Below are positions 32,857 through 42,506 of a DNA stretch of 64,000 nt, piece by piece. The notes beneath the pieces were generated by a model. The model was not told the DNA's origin, searched no databases, and worked only from the letters and a program-made list of their open reading frames with translations. Position 1 is the first letter of the stretch, and every line of letters starts with the position of its first letter. The stretch comes from a bacterium (GTDB taxonomy: Bacteria; Orphanbacterota; Orphanbacteria; Orphanbacterales; Orphanbacteraceae). The position numbers and the translations under genes were made by a program. The stretch covers positions 38,729 to 102,728 of the forward strand of contig JALGYY010000002.1 in assembly GCA_025782575.1 (NCBI GenBank). Direction: 5' to 3'.

Positions 32857-34128
32857 ATGCAACTCTTCGACAGATCCCGGCAGCTGTTTCGCGCAATCGG
32901 TCCGATTGAACTCGGGTGTTTGCTGATCATCACGATCGGTTTATTACTAACCGCGCGCCTCACTCTGGAAACGCGGGACCAGCCTTGGTTCATCGGCGTG
33001 CTCAAGATTGACGGTCCTTACTACATCACAGGGATGAACATCATTGCTGATACCGGTGATTTCCTGAACCTCGAGGAAATCTACCACTCTCCCGGATACC
33101 AGGTTTATCTCGGCGCATTGAAACGTATCTTTCCGTTTGACCGTGGTTTCTTCTTCGCCACGAAACTGCTTTCCGGCATCCTCTTTCTGTTCACTGTAAT
33201 ACTGACTATCGCGATAGGTGAGCGACATGTGCAAAAGCATTCAGGATGGGTTGCCGGCGCCATTCTGGCCATGTCGCTTAAAATGGAAGTGTATTGCAAT
33301 CTGTTGCAAGGGGAAATCCTGCAAGCATTCTCCTTCACTCTTTTGGTCTTCCTCTTGCTTACCTGGAATCCGTCTCGCCGGGGCAAGAGCGGGGCTCTTC
33401 TTCTGGTTGCCGTTTCCCTTCTCGCCGCCTCCCTTTCCTTCCAGCAAGTCCGATTCCTGCCGCTGATTCCCCTGTCGCTCATCTGTATATTCCTGAAGGC
33501 AAATCGAAATGAAAGCGAATCGGCGAGCCTCGGGCGCGCGTTCCGCGCGTCCATGCTCTTCCTCGCGCCCTGCCTGCTGTTGATCGGCTTCTGGTCCTGG
33601 CACCACTCGAAGGCAGAGGGAAAGCCCATTCTAATCGGAACAGGGTCGGAGTTCCGATTGCAGGTAGCCTACAATCCAAATGCGACGGGCGCCTCCTTTC
33701 CGTACCCGGAGATTATTGAGCCTACCGGGATGGACTTCGTCGTTTCACACCCCACCAGGGTCGCATGGCTTCTGAGGGAGCGATTCCTCTATCTCAGCAA
33801 CTGGAAGCGTGATATCTGGGATCTGGGGAATCCGGTCCACCTGCATCGGAATCTCAAGATCGAGCCGTCATCTTTTGAGATTCCGGTCCATGTAGCTGGA
33901 ACGATTCTCTTTTTTCTCGGGATCGCCTTAAGAGTCAGCAGGAAATCAACTCGAAGACCGAACAGTTCCGATTGCCTGCTCTATTCATGGATTATTGCCG
34001 TCACCCTCGCCCCGATGCTCGTCTTCGCCAGTTCCCGGTTTCTGATTCCGGCACTACCCGCTATAGCGCTCTTTCAGTCCTATGCCGCAATCGTGCTGAT
34101 TGCCTCGCTTCAGAACCGAAGCAACTGA
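32857..34128 (+). CDS. Polytopic membrane glycosyltransferase-like protein (GT-C fold)
   Basis: 423 residues with about ten hydrophobic segments. The first outer loop contains the acidic region WFIGVLKIDGPYYITGMNII and the segment YHSPGYQVYLGALKR, resembling GT39/ArnT-like polyprenyl-phosphate-sugar transferases, where the catalytic Asp is in this loop and a S/H-P-G-Y motif follows. RFLIPALPAIALF near the C terminus is also typical of this superfamily. It would transfer a lipid-linked sugar to an acceptor on the periplasmic side of the inner membrane. The start appears leaderless. Confidence 0.7.
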   Translation: MQLFDRSRQLFRAIGPIELGCLLIITIGLLLTARLTLETRDQPWFIGVLKIDGPYYITGMNIIADTGDFLNLEEIYHSPGYQVYLGALKRIFPFDRGFFFATKLLSGILFLFTVILTIAIGERHVQKHSGWVAGAILAMSLKMEVYCNLLQGEILQAFSFTLLVFLLLTWNPSRRGKSGALLLVAVSLLAASLSFQQVRFLPLIPLSLICIFLKANRNESESASLGRAFRASMLFLAPCLLLIGFWSWHHSKAEGKPILIGTGSEFRLQVAYNPNATGASFPYPEIIEPTGMDFVVSHPTRVAWLLRERFLYLSNWKRDIWDLGNPVHLHRNLKIEPSSFEIPVHVAGTILFFLGIALRVSRKSTRRPNSSDCLLYSWIIAVTLAPMLVFASSRFLIPALPAIALFQSYAAIVLIASLQNRSN

Positions 34129-34242
34129 CATGGGAATTGTAACGATCATCCCATCCGTGTGACTCAATATCGGAGCCCACATAAAGGGGCTCAGGACATT
34201 TGAATCTGATACAAATCCGAATCCAGTAAAAGGAGATCGTAC

Positions 34243-34620
34243 ATGCGATTGCTGAGAAACACGCTGTCCTCTGCCCTGCTTATTCTCCCGCTCCTCGCAA
34301 TCGGCGCAGGAATCGCCACCGCTGACGACGCAGAAAAAGTGACAACAATTCACCTGGAAGAGTTCAAGGGCTATTTCGAGGTCAGCGAAACGTTGATGAA
34401 CCTCGAGCCGGGTGACTACGTATTCGAAGTAAAGAATTCGGCCGGCAAAGTGGTCGGCTTTATGGTGCAGGATCTTAAGACCAATGAAGTCCTCACCATG
34501 GGACCCATCGAAAAAGGGAAGACCAAAGAATACAAGATCTCGATTTCGGAGAACGGTTTCCGCTTTCGCTGTCCCATCAACCCGACACCCTGGTACGAGG
34601 TGAACGTAGGGGCAATGTAA
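34243..34620 (+). CDS. Small secreted cupredoxin-like protein
   Basis: 125 residues with a signal peptide (LLRNTLSSALLILPLLAIGAGIATA). The mature ~95 residues follow a cupredoxin-like strand order: GYFEVSETLMNLEPGDYVFEVKNSAGKVVGFMV, PIEKGKTKEYKISISENGFRFRC, then PINPTPWYEV. The C terminus has a Cys where blue-copper proteins have one, but the following His is missing, so a type-1 copper site is unlikely. Good ribosome site AAAGGAG. Followed by a hairpin shared with the convergent gene. Possibly a copper-free structural or binding protein. Confidence 0.65.
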   Translation: MRLLRNTLSSALLILPLLAIGAGIATADDAEKVTTIHLEEFKGYFEVSETLMNLEPGDYVFEVKNSAGKVVGFMVQDLKTNEVLTMGPIEKGKTKEYKISISENGFRFRCPINPTPWYEVNVGAM

Positions 34621-34656
34621 GGATTTGCGACCGATATATTAGGGATGCAAGAAATG

Positions 34657-34683
34657 AGAGACCTGCCTTTCCGGCGGGTCTCT
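34657..34683. terminator. Hairpin between convergent genes
   Basis: AGAGACCTGCC / GGCGGGTCTCT, an 11-bp stem with one G-T pair and a 5-base loop, lies between two convergent genes (ends at 34620 and 34712), so it may serve both directions. Confidence 0.7.
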
Positions 34684-34711
34684 CTCGTCAAAAGAATACC
34701 TTGATTCTCCC

Positions 34712-35920
34712 CTACTTCATCAGCAGGACTTTTTTGGAGTAGGTACTTTGATCAGTTGCCAGCCTCACGAAATAGACCCCGGATGCAACGCGGCCTCCTC
34801 CGGCTTTACTGCCGTCCCAAGTCCTTTCGTAGGATCCAGGATCTTCTCGACCAGTGTACAGCCTCTTGACGAGCGCTCCGCGCGGATTATAAACACTGAG
34901 ACTCACTCGCCCGGCACGGGCGATTTCATAGCGAATGACCATGGACGGGTTGAAAGGGTTCGGCGCGGTTGAAATGATCCGAAAGAGAACCGGCACGCGT
35001 TCCGAGTCGATTCCCGTCCGACTGGCAACCAGAGTATCGAGGAACCAGTCGATGCGCGCAAAGGACCAGGCGCAGTAGCTGCAACTTACATTATAGAGTG
35101 CCGGATGGGTTTGCTCTTCCATGATGTGTAGCTCACAGTAGATCTCTTCGGCGACGAGACTATCGTACATTGCTTGAGCTGTCGCTGGTAGCGACCAGGC
35201 TTCATCCTCCCCCCCACCGAGGAGCAGGAAACTGGTGCAATCGGAATCGCCCGCTCGATTGACTGGTGATGCAGCCGGGTCATCTTTGTGGGAACCGATG
35301 TAGGCGTTACCTGAAGCCGTATGGGTGACGGTCCAGTCATACACCGCCGCGGAGCTTATGACCCCATGAACTTCAGCTGTCCTTCCCCGGTAGGGACCGA
35401 AATCGGGTTGATACTCGGACAGCCCGGCTGTCAGACCGACCATCATCGCCAGATATGATCCGGCCGAGGAGCCCTGAACCACAATAAAATCCGTGTCGAA
35501 GTCGTACTCGTCGGCATGATCAATCAGCCAGTGCAGATTGTGCATGCAATCCTTGATCGCCTCAGGATGATCACCCCCTTCGGTGTGGAGGCGATACTCG
35601 GTAGATATAACGGCGAAACCCAGATCATTGTAGTGAGTGAAGAAATCGGGCTCGAAAGCGGTGTAGTCGCCGAAAATAAATCCTCCACCATGAATGGCCA
35701 TCAATACCGGGAATGGGCCGTCTCCGGACGGCACTTCAATCCGGGCCATCAAGGTCTTTGTCGGGTGGATATAGGTGGCGACATCGGTGAAGCAGAATGC
35801 CTTATCGACGCCCAGAGGATTGAAGAACACACCCAGAAGCAAGAGAGAAGGCAGGACCCGGCCTGTCCTTCTGGGAGTCGCTCTTCCAGCTATCTTGCGC
35901 GTGGAAAAGAACCGACTCAT
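34712..35920 (-). CDS. Secreted alpha/beta-hydrolase (HSL-like esterase) with sorting domain
   Basis: 402 residues. Basic N terminus and hydrophobic segment (VLPSLLLLGVFFN) form a signal peptide. The hydrolase domain has the oxyanion motif HGGG (77-80), FISTEYRL-like strand (AVISTEYRLH), and the nucleophile elbow GSSAG with S152, then a D in LLGGGEDEA and an H in EEQTHPAL. The final ~85 residues are a type IX/FlgD sorting domain with NPFNPSMVIRYEI, VSLSVYNPRGALVKRL, SGVYFVRLATD and KKVLLMK. A surface-displayed carboxylesterase is expected. An extended -10 lies ~90 bases upstream. Confidence 0.82.
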   Translation of the reverse strand: MSRFFSTRKIAGRATPRRTGRVLPSLLLLGVFFNPLGVDKAFCFTDVATYIHPTKTLMARIEVPSGDGPFPVLMAIHGGGFIFGDYTAFEPDFFTHYNDLGFAVISTEYRLHTEGGDHPEAIKDCMHNLHWLIDHADEYDFDTDFIVVQGSSAGSYLAMMVGLTAGLSEYQPDFGPYRGRTAEVHGVISSAAVYDWTVTHTASGNAYIGSHKDDPAASPVNRAGDSDCTSFLLLGGGEDEAWSLPATAQAMYDSLVAEEIYCELHIMEEQTHPALYNVSCSYCAWSFARIDWFLDTLVASRTGIDSERVPVLFRIISTAPNPFNPSMVIRYEIARAGRVSLSVYNPRGALVKRLYTGREDPGSYERTWDGSKAGGGRVASGVYFVRLATDQSTYSKKVLLMK

Positions 35921-36245
35921 CGGAACATCCCCTTAACAGCCTGAGCCCGGAATAACCATCAGCATTGGCCGGCTTGGCCTCATGACGATCGGGACCCACG
36001 ACTGACTTTATCATATCACAACCGCCCGGACTCCCATCCAGATGATTGCAGGTCAAACGATTCTTGGTGTCCCAGATCAAGACGGATCGACTATCAGGGC
36101 CGGGCCTAAACCCATCGCGTTTGTTGCCTTTACGGCGATCATCGGAAATTATCTACCCGGACTAACAGAAGAGATCGAGATCTGGCTGGCTACAACCGAA
36201 TATCCGGCTCGCTTTCATCGGCCGTAGGCTTGCGAATCACATGTA
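35921..36245. other. Intergenic region between two minus-strand genes
   Basis: 325 bases. On the minus strand TTGTGATATGAT (36010-36021) is an extended -10 for the esterase gene ~90 bases downstream. A 61-codon plus-strand frame (36042-36227) lacks a ribosome site and coding character; nothing else is visible. Confidence 0.5.
36010..36021 (-). promoter_or_regulatory. Extended -10 element of the secreted esterase gene
   Basis: Minus strand TTGTGATATGAT, with the -10 hexamer TATGAT at 36010-36015; about 90 bases from the start codon at 35920. Confidence 0.5.
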
Positions 36246-39200
36246 TCAGAATTTGCGGGCAATCCGAAAGCCGTACACGTTTGTCGGGACGCCATCTTTG
36301 CGCGCGGCGGCAGGCAGATTGTAGTGATTGTTGTACCACGCACCTCCGCGTATCACCCGGTGGGAGCCGGAGACGGGGCCGGGCGGATCGGATTCAGGGT
36401 CTGGTCCCAGATCGCAGACATGCCAGTCATTGCACCACTCCCACTGATTTCCCGCCATGTCGTACAGGTTAGCCTCCGCCGGTCCCGGCGGATATGTACC
36501 TACAGGTGTCAAACCACCAACCAACTCGCCTGCAAGAGGAGCGTAATTCGCCAAGCTGAAATTGGGGTATGTATTACCCCACGGGTACGTCCTCTCGCCG
36601 GCGAACTGCGTGGCGTACTCCCACTCGGCGTCCGTGGGGAGTCGGTAGCCCTCGGCAGCACTCGGGTTTCCGCCGATACACACCCACGTGGAGTGGTCGT
36701 ACGCTCTTGTGAGCCCATCCTGCATGCTCAGCCAATCGCAGTAGGCGACTGCCCCGTACCAGGCGAGTGCGAGTGGAAGGTCTTCCTTGCCCGATTCAAT
36801 TGTGAAGACACCGCCGGAGAACGTAAACAGGCTACCAAGCCCCAACAGCTTTTCCGAACTCCCGTCCAGGTTGTCGTATACATCTGACGATGTGACGGTT
36901 ACGAAACCCTGGTCATACGCCCACTGAAGAGCGTCGCGGTACTCCTGAACTGTTACCTCATAATGTCCGAGATAGAAGCTGTTCGTCAGTGTTATCTTGC
37001 GCTGGTCAAAACCACAGGACGCGGAGAAGTCCCCACCCATCCAGAAATTTCCGCTCGGTATGAGAGCCATCTCTCCCACTGCCGGTCGTCCGACAGTGAG
37101 CAAGGACACCGAAACGACCTCAGGATGGCCCGTCTCCGGCGTGATAGTGATCGTACCTGAGTGAATGCCGGCGTCCAGGCCAAGCCGATACACCGACACC
37201 TCGACAATGTCCTCTTCTGTCGAAGTAGTTCCCCTAAGAGTGCTGACCTCGATCCACGGCTGATCATCCGAGATCGACCAGTCTAAAGCACCCCACACTC
37301 CATTGGTGATCGTAAGGCTCTCCCTGAATGTTCCGCTGTCGAAAAAGAGCGCGACAGGATTGACCTCGAGAGTCGGCTCCTCAACCGTCATCTGAACAAA
37401 GATTTCAGTAGAGTCCCATGCGAGTGTTCTCACTATCAGTCTTCCCGGATAGCTCCCGATCGGAAGACCGGATCGGTCAATCGTAACCGTGATCTGTTTC
37501 TCCTCAGAAGTAGCGAATCCGACTGCTGGAGAAACACTTATCCATCCATGTTCGTTCAATATCTGCCACCAGATCGCGCCGGCACCTGCATTGGTGATCG
37601 TGAATGTCTGCTCGGTAAGGAGAGCGCCGAGTAACAGGCTGTCCGTCGAAACGACTAGAAGGGGATCGCCAACCGGCCCGGACACTTCCATCGAAACAGA
37701 AACCACCTGCGGAACCCCAACACTCGGCGTAATTGTAACTGATCCTGAATACATCCCGTCACTCAGGCCGGTCCGATTCACGATAACCCTGATTGAATCT
37801 ACCTCAGTAGTCGTGCCCCCGTTTGTGGGCGATATAGTGATCCAGTCCTGGTCGTCTAAGATCGTCCAGGTGAGTGAGCTGTCCCCCCCATTGGTTATCG
37901 CGAATTTTCTTTCGGTCAGATCCGTCCCATAGACGAGACTTATCGGCGCAACTTCCAGCGATGGGCTGAGCGGCGCGGGATAAAGCATGGATACCGTGAT
38001 AGTTTGAGGATCACCGAAATCCGGCGTGATAGTAATCAATCCCGCATAGCTGCCGTAGGAAAGACCGGACCGGTCGACCGTGACAAGGGGATAGTCGTAT
38101 TCAGTGGTTGTATTTCCATTGATCGGATAGACAGTCATCCAAGGCTGGTCGTCAGAAGTCGTCCATGAAAGAGTGTCGGGACCGCCATTTGATAATCTGA
38201 AACTCAGTTTGGTCGTGCTCTCGCCGAAGGAAAGAGCAGTGGTATTAATCTGAAGGGACGGCGATACGACGGTCATTTGAACAGCTACTTCCGCAGCGTC
38301 GCCTCCATCCGCTGTCACCGTAACGGTTCCTGAGTATTCTCCAGCCGGAAGCCCGGATCGGTCTACCGTAGTGGTAACCAAGTCGTCTTCGGTAGTTGTG
38401 CTACCGCTTGTGGGGGATACTGAGATCCAATCCTGGTCATTCGAAACCGACCAGAGTAGAGTGCCGTGGCCGCCATTCTTTATCGTGAAGGCTCGCTCGA
38501 TCTGCTCAGTTCCAAAGTCAAAGCTGCTCGACAACACCATCAGAGAGGGATCTCTGGGGGTTCCCGTCTCATCTGTGCGGGCGATCCGAAATCCGTGATA
38601 GCGCTCCGCATAGTAGATGTATTCAGCGTGCCGGTTAGAGCAAAGATAGTCGCTATCCCCACCTTCGCCAAACATCCCCCCGCGCATCACTCGACTGAAG
38701 TTTTCTGTGCCATTCGGATCAGTCTCCGGATCCGTCCCAAGATCACATGTGTGCAGGTCGTTACACCACTCGTACACATTGGAGGCCATGTCGAATACGG
38801 GCGTACCGTTCACCCAGGCGGCTCCCTGCGGGGAACTTCCCACCCTTTCCGGCGATTCCGTACAAGTCACGCGAGCGCAATCGGGGCTCTCGTTCCCCCA
38901 CGGATAGATTCGTTCGCCCGCCTGCTGCGTTACATATTCCCACTCCGCGTCTGTCGGAAGGCGGTATCCGAACACCGAGTACGGAACCACCCCGTCGCCG
39001 TCGTAGTAAACCCTATTGAGCCCCTCCTGCAAGCTCAGCCAGTCACAATAGGCCGCCGCTGCAGACCAGTTTACCTTGACCACCGGATGGTTTGAATAAC
39101 CATAGTCAATGGTGAACTCCGACCCGTTAAACTTTATCCTGCCACTTCGATCATCCAAATAAATCAATGGCCTGCCGGGATTTTCCGCATTGTCCTCCAC

Positions 39201-42200
39201 ATACTCCGAGTTGACAAAAACGTACCCCTGTTCCCATGCCCACTGCACCGCATCCCGGTATTCCTGATTCGTCACCTCGTACTGCCTGAAATAGAATCTG
39301 CTTGTGAGCGTTACCTGATGCTCGTCCACACCGCAGAGAGCGATCCCGTCACCCATCATGAATGTGCCGGGGGGAACGAGAACCATGGCGCCGATCTCGG
39401 GCGGCTCAAGAGCGGTCATTGAAACATCGATCTGTTGAAGGTCTCCGACATCCGGTGTGATGGTGATCGATCCCGAGTAATCCCCGGGAGAAAGACCGGT
39501 TCGATCAATCGTAACGGTGATCGAGTCGTCTCCGGTGGTTATGCTTCCGCTTGTGGGAGACGCAGAGATCCAGGTCTTGTTATCAGAAATCGTCCAGGTG
39601 AGTGTGCCGTCGCCGCTATTCGAGATCGTAAAGGATTGCGTGGTCGTGCTGATGCCAAACGTCAGCGCGGTAGTACTGGTTTCCAGGTTCGGCGGCTTTT
39701 CGACCGTCATCTGAATAGAGATCGCCGTGGAGTCTCCATCCGGGCTCGTCACCATGACAATGCCTGCGTAATCCCCGGGAGAAAGACCGGATCGATCAAT
39801 CGTAACGGTGATCGAGTCGGCCTCGGTAGTCGTGATTCCGCTTGCCGGAGATAGAGTGAGCCAGTTCTGGTCGTTTGTAACCGACCAGGTCAGCGTTCCG
39901 CCGCCTCCATTGGTGATCGTGAAGGATTGTGTGGTTGTGCTGATCTCGAAGGCGAGTGTGGTGGTACTGATTTCCAAATTGGGTGGCCCCTCGACCGTCA
40001 TCTGAACAAAGACTTTCGTGGAGTCACTTCGAGTGGATATCACCATAACAATGCCGGAGTAGTCCCCGGGAGGAAGGCCGGTTCGATCAATCGTGACGGT
40101 GATCGAGTCGGCCTCGGTAGTCGTGCTTCCGCTTGCCGGAGATAGAGTGAGCCAGTTCTGGTCGTTTGTAACCGACCAGGTCAGCGTTCCGCCGCCTCCA
40201 TTGGTGATTGAAAAGGATTGCTCGGTAAGATCGGCGCCAAAGAAGAAACTGTCAGGAGTAACTCCCAGCGAGAACGGTTCATGGTTCACAGTCATCTGAA
40301 CAGGGATTTTCGCGGAATCACCTTCAGCCGGTCTCACCCTGACGACACCTGAGTATTCGCCGGGCGAAAGGCCGGATCGATCGATCGTAACGGTGATCAG
40401 GTCATCTTCGGTACTCGTGCTCCCGCTTGTCGGAGAGAGAGTGATCCAGGTCTGGTCGTCCAGAATCGTCCAGGCCAGTTTGCCGGCGCCTCCATTGGTA
40501 ATCGAAAAGGAATGCTCGGTACGATCTGAACTAAAATCAAGACTGCCCGGTACAACTACCAGTGAGGGCGGTTCCTCACCAACCGTCATCTGAATCAATA
40601 TCTTAACGGAGTCACTTTCTGCCGATGCTACCGCAATTACTCCCGAGTAATCTCCGGGCGACAGGCCGGATCGGTCGACCGTAACGGCAATTAAATCCTC
40701 TTCGGTGGTTGTGCCTCCACTGGTTGGTGACAGAGATATCCAGGCCTGGTCGTCTGAGATCGACCAGGTGATCGTACCCTCTCCGCCATTAGTGATCTCG
40801 AAAGACCGCTCGGAATGGTCAACACCAAAGTCAAGAGTCCCCGGTGTAACTATCATCAGTGGCGGGTCTGGTAGACCGGGCACATCCATCGAAATGTCAA
40901 CTAACTGTGGGTCCCCCACGCCCGGCGTAATGTTGACCGATCCCGCGTAGCTCCCGGCGCTCAGGCCGGACCGGTCAATCGTCACGGTAATCGTGTCATC
41001 TTCGGTGGTTGTGTTCCCGCTTGTCGGAGAGAGGGAGATCCAGGTCTGGTCGCCCGAAATTGCCCAGCTGGGTGTGCCGTCGCCAGCATTCATGATCGCA
41101 AAGTCCAGCGCGATCGTGCCGCTGTCAAAGATGAGGGCGACAGGACTGACCTCGAGACTCGGATTCTCCCCTACCGTCATCCGGACCAAGACTTCGGCAG
41201 AGTCACCGTCAGCCGGTATGACTGTCACAAGCCCCGAGTACTTCCCGGGCGAAAGGCCGGACCGGTCAATTGTTACGGTGATTGAGTCGTCTTCGGTACT
41301 TGTGTTCCCGCTTGCCGGAAAGAGGGAGATCCAGTTCTGGTCGTCCGAAATTGTCCAGGTGAGCGCGCCGTCACCACCATTGGAGATCACGAAAAATTGC
41401 TCGGTAAGGTCCGTCCCAAAGCCGAGACTGTCTTCTATAACTACCAGAAGCGGGAGTTCGGGTGATTCGGGAACGTGCATCGCAACATCGACGACCTGAG
41501 GATCCCCCACTCCCGGCGTGATCGTGATAGACCCAGAGTAGTCACCGGCGTTCAGCCCGGACCGAAGTACCGAGACCTGGATGGTATCTTCCTCTGTCAT
41601 GGTGGTCCCGCTCGCAGGGCTGACCTCGATCCACATCTGATCATCCGATACTGCCCATGTCAGCGTACCGTCGCCACCATTCGTGATCGTGAATTCAAGG
41701 GCGATCGCGCTGATGTCGAAGTCGAGCGCGACAGGATTGACATCGAGAACCGGCTCCTCAACTACCGTCATCTGAATCGAGATTTCAGCGGCGTCACCTT
41801 CGGCGGGTATTACAGTTACAACACCTGAGTAGTCCCCTGCGTCGAGCCCGGACCGGTTTATCGTCACAGTAATTGTGTCATCCTCGGTAGTGGTGCTACC
41901 ACTTGTGGGCGCGAGAGAAATCCAATCCTGGTCATTCAAAATCGACCAATCCAACGTGCCGTCGCCTCCATTTGTGATCACAAAAGACCGCTCGGAAAGG
42001 TCCGGACTAAAAGAAAGACTATCCGGTGAAACTGCCGGCATGGGTTTCGCAGGCGTGCTGTGAGTGAGGGCCTCCGCGGTATTGGAATAACCGGATGAAT
42101 TCCCTGCATCATCCAGGGCAAGGAGCCTGAAGCAATACTTCGTGTCAGGAAGCAGTTCACCTATGGACAGGCTCTCGAGTTGAGCCGCAGGCCGGGGCGC

Positions 42201-42506
42201 AATGCTATCTGTTACTACTGTAGCCAGAGAATCCCACCAATGGGCGAGTGAATCCGGTTTTGAGGAATATCGGATGTCGTATTCGGATGCCCTGCCGGAC
42301 ATGCTGTCGTCCCCGGTTGCGATCCATGTCAGAAGGATGGCCTCATGATTCTGTGCGGTGGCAGATAGGCTATAGATTTTTGCGGGAGAATTGGCGTCTA
42401 CCGACAGAGGATTGTCACCATCGTCTCCGCCAAAGACACCGCAGGCGAGGCAGAAAGCAGTGACCAACAAGAGTACTGCGACCGGAGCTGAAACCCTGAG
42501 CGGCAC
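36246..42506 (-). CDS. Giant lipoprotein: Fn3, ~14 BACON-like repeats and two sulfatase-modifying-factor-like domains
   Basis: 2086 residues. Lipoprotein signal VAVLLLVTAFCLACG. A fibronectin-III domain (~40-150) is followed by nine ~97-residue BACON-like repeats, each with W-x-I-x-x-D-Q-x-W-I-S-x-S-P-x-S-G-x-T-x-T-E-D-D then DRSGLSPGDYSG. A formylglycine-generating-enzyme/SUMF1-like domain lies at ~1035-1310 (MVLVPPGTFMMGDG, YEVTNQEYRDA, YRLPTDAEWEYV, YPWGNE, MRGGMFG, HGFRIA), then five more repeats and a second such domain at ~1808-2084. The first retains one Cys near the active position, the second none, so oxidase activity is unlikely; a ligand-binding role is more probable. BACON domains occur in carbohydrate- or mucin-binding surface proteins. 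Monocistronic, with a promoter at 42579-42590. Confidence 0.85.
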   Translation of the reverse strand: MPLRVSAPVAVLLLVTAFCLACGVFGGDDGDNPLSVDANSPAKIYSLSATAQNHEAILLTWIATGDDSMSGRASEYDIRYSSKPDSLAHWWDSLATVVTDSIAPRPAAQLESLSIGELLPDTKYCFRLLALDDAGNSSGYSNTAEALTHSTPAKPMPAVSPDSLSFSPDLSERSFVITNGGDGTLDWSILNDQDWISLAPTSGSTTTEDDTITVTINRSGLDAGDYSGVVTVIPAEGDAAEISIQMTVVEEPVLDVNPVALDFDISAIALEFTITNGGDGTLTWAVSDDQMWIEVSPASGTTMTEEDTIQVSVLRSGLNAGDYSGSITITPGVGDPQVVDVAMHVPESPELPLLVVIEDSLGFGTDLTEQFFVISNGGDGALTWTISDDQNWISLFPASGNTSTEDDSITVTIDRSGLSPGKYSGLVTVIPADGDSAEVLVRMTVGENPSLEVSPVALIFDSGTIALDFAIMNAGDGTPSWAISGDQTWISLSPTSGNTTTEDDTITVTIDRSGLSAGSYAGSVNITPGVGDPQLVDISMDVPGLPDPPLMIVTPGTLDFGVDHSERSFEITNGGEGTITWSISDDQAWISLSPTSGGTTTEEDLIAVTVDRSGLSPGDYSGVIAVASAESDSVKILIQMTVGEEPPSLVVVPGSLDFSSDRTEHSFSITNGGAGKLAWTILDDQTWITLSPTSGSTSTEDDLITVTIDRSGLSPGEYSGVVRVRPAEGDSAKIPVQMTVNHEPFSLGVTPDSFFFGADLTEQSFSITNGGGGTLTWSVTNDQNWLTLSPASGSTTTEADSITVTIDRTGLPPGDYSGIVMVISTRSDSTKVFVQMTVEGPPNLEISTTTLAFEISTTTQSFTITNGGGGTLTWSVTNDQNWLTLSPASGITTTEADSITVTIDRSGLSPGDYAGIVMVTSPDGDSTAISIQMTVEKPPNLETSTTALTFGISTTTQSFTISNSGDGTLTWTISDNKTWISASPTSGSITTGDDSITVTIDRTGLSPGDYSGSITITPDVGDLQQIDVSMTALEPPEIGAMVLVPPGTFMMGDGIALCGVDEHQVTLTSRFYFRQYEVTNQEYRDAVQWAWEQGYVFVNSEYVEDNAENPGRPLIYLDDRSGRIKFNGSEFTIDYGYSNHPVVKVNWSAAAAYCDWLSLQEGLNRVYYDGDGVVPYSVFGYRLPTDAEWEYVTQQAGERIYPWGNESPDCARVTCTESPERVGSSPQGAAWVNGTPVFDMASNVYEWCNDLHTCDLGTDPETDPNGTENFSRVMRGGMFGEGGDSDYLCSNRHAEYIYYAERYHGFRIARTDETGTPRDPSLMVLSSSFDFGTEQIERAFTIKNGGHGTLLWSVSNDQDWISVSPTSGSTTTEDDLVTTTVDRSGLPAGEYSGTVTVTADGGDAAEVAVQMTVVSPSLQINTTALSFGESTTKLSFRLSNGGPDTLSWTTSDDQPWMTVYPINGNTTTEYDYPLVTVDRSGLSYGSYAGLITITPDFGDPQTITVSMLYPAPLSPSLEVAPISLVYGTDLTERKFAITNGGDSSLTWTILDDQDWITISPTNGGTTTEVDSIRVIVNRTGLSDGMYSGSVTITPSVGVPQVVSVSMEVSGPVGDPLLVVSTDSLLLGALLTEQTFTITNAGAGAIWWQILNEHGWISVSPAVGFATSEEKQITVTIDRSGLPIGSYPGRLIVRTLAWDSTEIFVQMTVEEPTLEVNPVALFFDSGTFRESLTITNGVWGALDWSISDDQPWIEVSTLRGTTSTEEDIVEVSVYRLGLDAGIHSGTITITPETGHPEVVSVSLLTVGRPAVGEMALIPSGNFWMGGDFSASCGFDQRKITLTNSFYLGHYEVTVQEYRDALQWAYDQGFVTVTSSDVYDNLDGSSEKLLGLGSLFTFSGGVFTIESGKEDLPLALAWYGAVAYCDWLSMQDGLTRAYDHSTWVCIGGNPSAAEGYRLPTDAEWEYATQFAGERTYPWGNTYPNFSLANYAPLAGELVGGLTPVGTYPPGPAEANLYDMAGNQWEWCNDWHVCDLGPDPESDPPGPVSGSHRVIRGGAWYNNHYNLPAAARKDGVPTNVYGFRIARKF
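39400..42010 (-). repeat. Tandem ~291-base coding repeats (nine BACON-like units)
   Basis: Successive units differ mostly at silent or conservative sites. Two neighbouring units are nearly identical over ~75 bases (from 39841 and again from 40132, exactly 291 bases apart), pointing to recent duplication or gene conversion. Five further, more diverged units lie at ~37090-38580. Confidence 0.8.

Noticed and set aside
36042..36227. 61-codon plus-strand frame in an intergenic region
   Set aside because: No ribosome site and no hydrophobic or domain pattern; the region is better explained as a promoter area for the opposite strand.
38570..39400. Active formylglycine-generating enzyme for sulfatases
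   Set aside because: The second catalytic Cys is absent and no sulfatase gene is present in the window.
36246..42506. Tandem DNA repeats as a CRISPR array or minisatellite
   Set aside because: The ~291-base units are coding, in frame and encode BACON-like domains.
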